Part shown: positions 12,750-16,123 of the stretch, piece by piece | How positions within the stretch are numbered: the first letter of the stretch is position 1 | Layout of the letters: each line of letters starts with the position of its first letter | Origin: Planctomycetota bacterium | GTDB lineage: Bacteria; Planctomycetota; Phycisphaerae; WQYP01; JAJZKY01 | Assembly (NCBI GenBank): GCA_021803885.1 | Contig: JAJZKY010000021.1 | Coordinates: forward strand, 1-16,123 | Length of the DNA stretch: 16,123 nucleotides | Direction: 5' to 3' | Notes under the pieces: generated by a model | Databases searched by the model: none | Told to the model about the DNA's origin: nothing | What the model saw: the letters and a program-made list of their open reading frames with translations, nothing else | Position numbers and translations under genes: made by a program

Positions 12750-14000
12750 TTAGGAGCCGCTGCCCATCAATTGCATCGTAACCATCACAAGCGTCAAACC
12801 GATGACAATGATGGCCGTGGCCCAGGCCAGACCGTTGAACCAGAGGCCGTTGGTATGTTTGCCCATCAATTCTTTTTTGTTGATCAGCCGCAGCATGAAG
12901 ATCAAAATCACCGGCAGCAAAACGCCGTTGAGCACCTGGGAAAGAATGATGAATTTCACCAGAGGAAAATGCGGCCACAACACGATGCCTGCTCCGGTAA
13001 GAATGAGCAGCGTGTAGAAACCATAAAAGAAGGGCGCTTCGCGGAAGCGTTTGTCCAAGCCAGACTCAAAGCCCAACCCTTCGCAAACGGTGTAGGCCGT
13101 CGACAGTGGCAGAATCGACGCGGCAAAGAGCGAAGCGTTGAACAAGCCCGCCGCAAAAAGTATAAAAGCATACTGGCCGGCCAGCGGCTTCATGGCTTCG
13201 GCAGCGTCCGAGGGAACCTGAATCGATCCCAGCCCATGGACAAAGAGCGTGGCCGCGCAGGCCACCACAATGAACCAGGCGACGATGTCGGTAAAGAAGG
13301 AGCCTACGATCACATCCAGCCGCGAGGCTCCATACTGCCGCACGGTAATTCCCTTTTCCACGATCGAGGATTGCAGATAAAACTGCATCCACGGCGCAAT
13401 GGTGGTGCCAATGACACCAATCGTCATGTACACGTACGCGGAGCTATGCCAGACCGAACGCGGCGGCATCTGGACGGTAGCCAGCCAGGCCGTGTGCCAG
13501 CTGGGACCCGAGAGCACGCCCGCAATAATGTACGCAATATAAAAAACAGACGCGACCAGAAAAATCTTCTCTACGCCTTTGTAATCGCCCTTGACGACCA
13601 GCAGCCAGACCAGCAACGCACACACGGGAACGGATATGTACTTGCTGATGTGGAATAGCTCCATGCTGCCCGCGATGCCAGAAAACTCCGTCATCACGTT
13701 GCCAAAATTCACTATCACCAGCAAAATCATGGTGAAGAATGTGATACGCAGGCCAAACTCCTCGCGGATCAGATCGCTCAAGCCCTTGCCGGTCACCGCG
13801 CCCATGCGCGCGCACATCTCCTGCACCACGATCAGCGCCAGCGTGATGGGGATCATCGTCCACAGCAGCGTGTAGCCAAACTGCGCCCCGGCTTGCGAAT
13901 AGGTCAGGATGCCGCCGGCGTCGTTGTCGACGTTGGCGGTGATAAAGCCCGGCCCCAGTACGGCCAGGAACAGCAATACACGGGTTCTCCAGCGCCGCAT
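12750..14000 (-). CDS. NRAMP-family divalent metal transporter with non-canonical metal-site motifs
   Basis: This 416-residue membrane protein has an ATG at 14000 with GAGG seven bases upstream. Eleven or so hydrophobic segments are visible. The LGPGF opening (residues 15-19) and helix 1 align with NRAMP, but the DPGN motif reads DAGG (27-30, within NVDNDAGG). The helix-6 MPH motif reads APW (202-204, within TTIAPWMQFYLQSS). In manganese/iron transporters, the Asp and Asn of DPGN and the Met of MPH bind the metal. Loss of Asn and Met points to a different or harder ion, for example magnesium as in NRAMP-related magnesium transporters, but the specificity is not established. A perfect 16-bp palindrome lies 26 bases before the start. 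Confidence 0.88.
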   Translation of the reverse strand: MRRWRTRVLLFLAVLGPGFITANVDNDAGGILTYSQAGAQFGYTLLWTMIPITLALIVVQEMCARMGAVTGKGLSDLIREEFGLRITFFTMILLVIVNFGNVMTEFSGIAGSMELFHISKYISVPVCALLVWLLVVKGDYKGVEKIFLVASVFYIAYIIAGVLSGPSWHTAWLATVQMPPRSVWHSSAYVYMTIGVIGTTIAPWMQFYLQSSIVEKGITVRQYGASRLDVIVGSFFTDIVAWFIVVACAATLFVHGLGSIQVPSDAAEAMKPLAGQYAFILFAAGLFNASLFAASILPLSTAYTVCEGLGFESGLDKRFREAPFFYGFYTLLILTGAGIVLWPHFPLVKFIILSQVLNGVLLPVILIFMLRLINKKELMGKHTNGLWFNGLAWATAIIVIGLTLVMVTMQLMGSGS

Positions 14001-14026
14001 CTCTTGGCCTCACCTGCCGTGCAATT

Positions 14027-14042
14027 TCAAACGATCGTTTGA
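14027..14042 (-). promoter_or_regulatory. Perfect 16-bp palindrome, probable operator of the NRAMP-like gene
   Basis: TCAAACGATCGTTTGA is its own reverse complement. It sits in the 51-base gap between the aldo/keto reductase stop and the transporter start, 26 bases before the ATG. There is no T-run after it in either direction, so it is not a terminator. Its AACG..CGTT core is of the kind bound by TetR-type repressors, although no regulator gene is present in the window. Confidence 0.6.
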
Positions 14043-14051
14043 TTTTGTTGT

Positions 14052-15026
14052 TCAGCGAGCGCCGGACAACTGATGGAAACATTCCGCGCGAAGACTCCAG
14101 CCGGGGTCGCCTGCTGAGCGGGCGTTGGCCAGAATATGCGCCGGGGTACGAGATGAAAATAACACAATTGCCCCCGGATGCGCGACCAGGGCGGAGTTTA
14201 GCAGCAAAGTGGCCAGATTTTCCCGCTGGCCCAAATCCAGTTCGAGTGCTTCCGACCACCGCTGGCACAGCACAGCATCCCGCTCCAACCGCTCGGCCAA
14301 CCGCACGCCCTGCCCATTCCAAACACGATGATGAATGCGAAAGGCTCCGGAATACTCTGGCTCCGCCCGTTGCCAGCCCGGCCAGTCAAACTGCACCACA
14401 CGACAATACGGTCTGCGCTCCTGCCACAATGCCGGAATTTTTTCGACATCACTGCCCACCCCAAACGTACCGATGCGCCCCTGCCGCACCTGCTCCTGCA
14501 AAAAATCCAGCAGCGCCGGGTCGGCCAGGTCTGCTGCGCTCGCCTCATGCAATAGCCATACATCCACGGCTTCTGTACCGAGCGCACGCAAGCTCTGCAA
14601 CAGTGAGGCTTCCGCCTCCGCCACAGAAAACGTTGCGCTCGATTTCCATCTGGCCGCCACGCGGGCCGCTCGCTGCCGGATGGACGGCACACCACGCGCG
14701 AGCAGATGCACTGCGGGACGCACGCTCCTGCGCACCCAATCCAATGCAGACGCATGACGCGGCGCGAGAATTCCGTACTTCGTGGTCACCGTCACGTGTT
14801 CGCGTTTGCCACGCAGAAATTTTCCCAGGCAGCCTTCCGCTTGGCCATAGCCATACGATGGGGCAACATCAAAGTGCCGGATGCCCGCGTCATACGCTGC
14901 ATCCAGCAGACGCAGGGACTCGCGCTCGCTCAAGCCGCCCATCAAGCCGGAGCAACCAAACCCGAGCCGCGTGGTCATGCGGCCCGTCTCCGCCAAAGCA
15001 ATTTGTGGCAGCGCAGCCTCAGGCAT
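14052..15026 (-). CDS. Aldo/keto reductase
   Basis: This 324-residue TIM-barrel oxidoreductase is expected to use NADPH. Catalytic tetrad candidates are visible: Asp53 and Tyr58 in HFDVAPSYGYG, Lys83 in TTKYGI and His160 in WLLHEA. The opening RLGFGCSGLMGGLSERESLRLLDAAYDAGIRHFD is the classic N-terminal AKR pattern. Two starts are plausible: ATG 15026 (GGGGAAG five bases upstream, overlapping the GMC gene by eight bases) and ATG 14978 (GGAG nine bases upstream), which would begin MTTRLGFGCSG. The C-terminal part (LFSSRTPAHILANARSA) fits the SSRT cofactor-contact loop of this group. The substrate is unknown. Overlap with the oxidoreductase upstream implies co-expression and perhaps a shared sugar or alcohol substrate. 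Confidence 0.9.
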   Translation of the reverse strand: MPEAALPQIALAETGRMTTRLGFGCSGLMGGLSERESLRLLDAAYDAGIRHFDVAPSYGYGQAEGCLGKFLRGKREHVTVTTKYGILAPRHASALDWVRRSVRPAVHLLARGVPSIRQRAARVAARWKSSATFSVAEAEASLLQSLRALGTEAVDVWLLHEASAADLADPALLDFLQEQVRQGRIGTFGVGSDVEKIPALWQERRPYCRVVQFDWPGWQRAEPEYSGAFRIHHRVWNGQGVRLAERLERDAVLCQRWSEALELDLGQRENLATLLLNSALVAHPGAIVLFSSRTPAHILANARSAGDPGWSLRAECFHQLSGAR

Positions 15027-16123
15027 ACGGCTTCCCCGTCAAATGGTCTGCCAGTCGCAATGCCAAAGCCAACAAGGTATGCACCGGGTTCGCATACCCA
15101 GAGCTTGGAAACACCGAATGGGAACAGACATACCCATTCCTCACACCATGCAACTTCAAATCCGTATCGACCACGCCATCGTGCGCATCGGTGGCCATGC
15201 GCGTGCCGCTCATCCAGTGGTAGCTGTCGTCGAAGGTGACCTTGCGATACCCATCCACTGCGGCAAGCTCTGGCTGCAACTCCAGCCGCGCCAGTCCTGC
15301 TGGACCCAACACACGCTGCACCTCGGCGGCAAAGCTCTGGATGGTCTTCCACTCCAACGAAGAGATATTCCAGTCCAGACGCGAACAAAACATTCCCAGC
15401 GCATTGCGCTCCTGCGATAGCGTAATGCTGCTTGCGGAACGCGGCTCCTGTTCGCAGTGCACGCGCAGCCAATACTGCGCCTTGCGCGGCCAATACGCAC
15501 GATGACTGACATAGAAGCTGTATGCCAAGCGCGCCAGCATCGGCAGGCGCCGCATCGCAGGCAGAGTGGCGCGCACATTCACGTCCCGCCAATTCCTTCG
15601 CAGTAAATTGCGCGCCGTCGCTTTCAACTGGCGCATATCGGCTTCCAGATCTCCCAACGAAATAAAGGAGATTGTGCCCGCAATGTTCAGCGTTTGGTTC
15701 TGCCGTTGCCACTCCGGCGCGGCATGCAGCTTCGGATGATACTTGCGCCCATCTAAATACAAATTGGGAAATACGCGCTCGATTTTTTTCCAATCGAGTG
15801 GAAACACTTTGGCCGCGTTGTAGTCAATGTGGCTTTGCACGCTGCGCCCAAGCCAGGCGTTCTGCTGCCAAGGAGCCCTGGCTCCGTGCTCCAACGGCTG
15901 CAAGAGCAGATTGATCGTCTCCAACATGCCCAGACAGAGCACATATTTCTGTGCGGTAAAAATCTGCTCCCGCCCCTGCAAATTCCGGCAGCGCACACCT
16001 TGGATGGAATTCGTTTCCGCATCCCACAACAGAGAACAAGCAGTTGCATGCAACACCACGCATAGATTAGGTGCATCCAAGGCCGCTCGATGCAAGCGCG
16101 CGAAGTTTGGTTCCGGGCACCAG
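15019..16123 (-). CDS. GMC-family FAD-dependent oxidoreductase, 5'-truncated by the window
   Basis: The frame is open to the right edge. Residues before the TTG at 16095 (WCPEPNFAR) still fit the family, so that TTG is not the start and the N-terminal FAD-binding motif lies outside. Visible are the segment NLCVVLHATACSLLWD, then IQGVRC, YVLCLGMLETINLLL (the FAD-domain strand with a usual small-residue turn), and the C-terminal GMC motif from YHWMSGTRMATDAHDGVVDTDLKLHGVRNGYVCSHSVFPSSGYANPVHTLLALALRLADHL. His in YHWMSGTRM and the NPVHT segment occupy the usual active-site positions. About 367 residues are present. Such enzymes oxidise alcohols or sugars; the substrate is unclear. The stop overlaps the aldo/keto reductase start. 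Confidence 0.88.
   Translation of the reverse strand, partial: WCPEPNFARLHRAALDAPNLCVVLHATACSLLWDAETNSIQGVRCRNLQGREQIFTAQKYVLCLGMLETINLLLQPLEHGARAPWQQNAWLGRSVQSHIDYNAAKVFPLDWKKIERVFPNLYLDGRKYHPKLHAAPEWQRQNQTLNIAGTISFISLGDLEADMRQLKATARNLLRRNWRDVNVRATLPAMRRLPMLARLAYSFYVSHRAYWPRKAQYWLRVHCEQEPRSASSITLSQERNALGMFCSRLDWNISSLEWKTIQSFAAEVQRVLGPAGLARLELQPELAAVDGYRKVTFDDSYHWMSGTRMATDAHDGVVDTDLKLHGVRNGYVCSHSVFPSSGYANPVHTLLALALRLADHLTGKPYA

Noticed and set aside
12666..13658. Plus-strand open frame of 330 codons opposite the NRAMP-like gene
   Set aside because: The translation is dominated by Gln, His, Arg and Asn and lacks hydrophobic cores, while the minus strand gives a well-formed transporter.
13444..14322. 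Minus-strand open frame of 292 codons crossing the AKR-NRAMP junction
   Set aside because: It lies out of frame across two confident genes on the same strand and shows no domain pattern.
14039..15223. Long plus-strand open frame of 394 codons opposite the AKR and GMC genes
   Set aside because: Its translation is Pro/Arg/Ser/His-rich with no family motifs, and it lies antisense to two genes with clear catalytic motifs. It is a shadow of GC-rich coding DNA.

Overview
The window looks like chromosomal DNA from a moderately GC-rich, Gram-negative-type bacterium. Signal peptides, a lipobox, phosphatidylethanolamine synthesis genes and gene content such as an Asd/ArgC-like pseudoenzyme beside pssA/psd suggest the Acidobacteriota (Terriglobia-like). 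That placement is a judgement from gene content and protein style, not a search result. No phage, insertion sequence or CRISPR array is visible. Genes are dense and no gene-free stretch exceeds about 235 bases.

Left part (1-7197, plus strand): a secreted beta-helix-like protein whose 5' end is cut or frameshifted, then a secreted protein with two VOC domains, closed by a strong hairpin (2729-2780). Next comes the most interesting block, a bufferin-type RiPP operon (2875-5527). It holds a small exported Cys/Lys-rich precursor with a duplicated CKGK core, a DUF692 multinuclear iron maturase (BufB/HvfB-like), its DUF2063 partner (BufC/HvfC-like) and a DoxX-like membrane protein. By analogy with described bufferins, the maturase pair would modify core cysteines and the exported peptide would bind copper or another soft metal in the periplasm. 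A large lipoprotein of unknown function follows.

Middle (7210-7720): a tiny protein resembling an isolated histidine-kinase dimerisation helix pair (minus strand), convergent with the lipoprotein. It is divergent from a tRNA-Leu(CAG) gene that has a good promoter and a perfect 22-bp palindrome in its leader.

Right part (7910-12517, minus strand): read in the direction of transcription, the order is methylmalonyl-CoA epimerase, tsaB, rimI, a DUF465/YdcH-like small protein, psd, pssA and a catalytically dead-looking Asd-like protein. mce-tsaB and psd-pssA overlap by 4 bases, and rimI follows tsaB within a few bases. This run joins tRNA t6A synthesis, ribosomal protein acetylation and phosphatidylethanolamine synthesis.

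Far right (12750-16123, minus strand): a partial GMC oxidoreductase overlaps an aldo/keto reductase. Downstream is an NRAMP-family transporter with altered metal-site motifs and a perfect 16-bp palindrome just upstream, a likely repressor operator. The window therefore has two metal-related loci, the bufferin operon and the NRAMP gene, with no sequence evidence that they share regulation.
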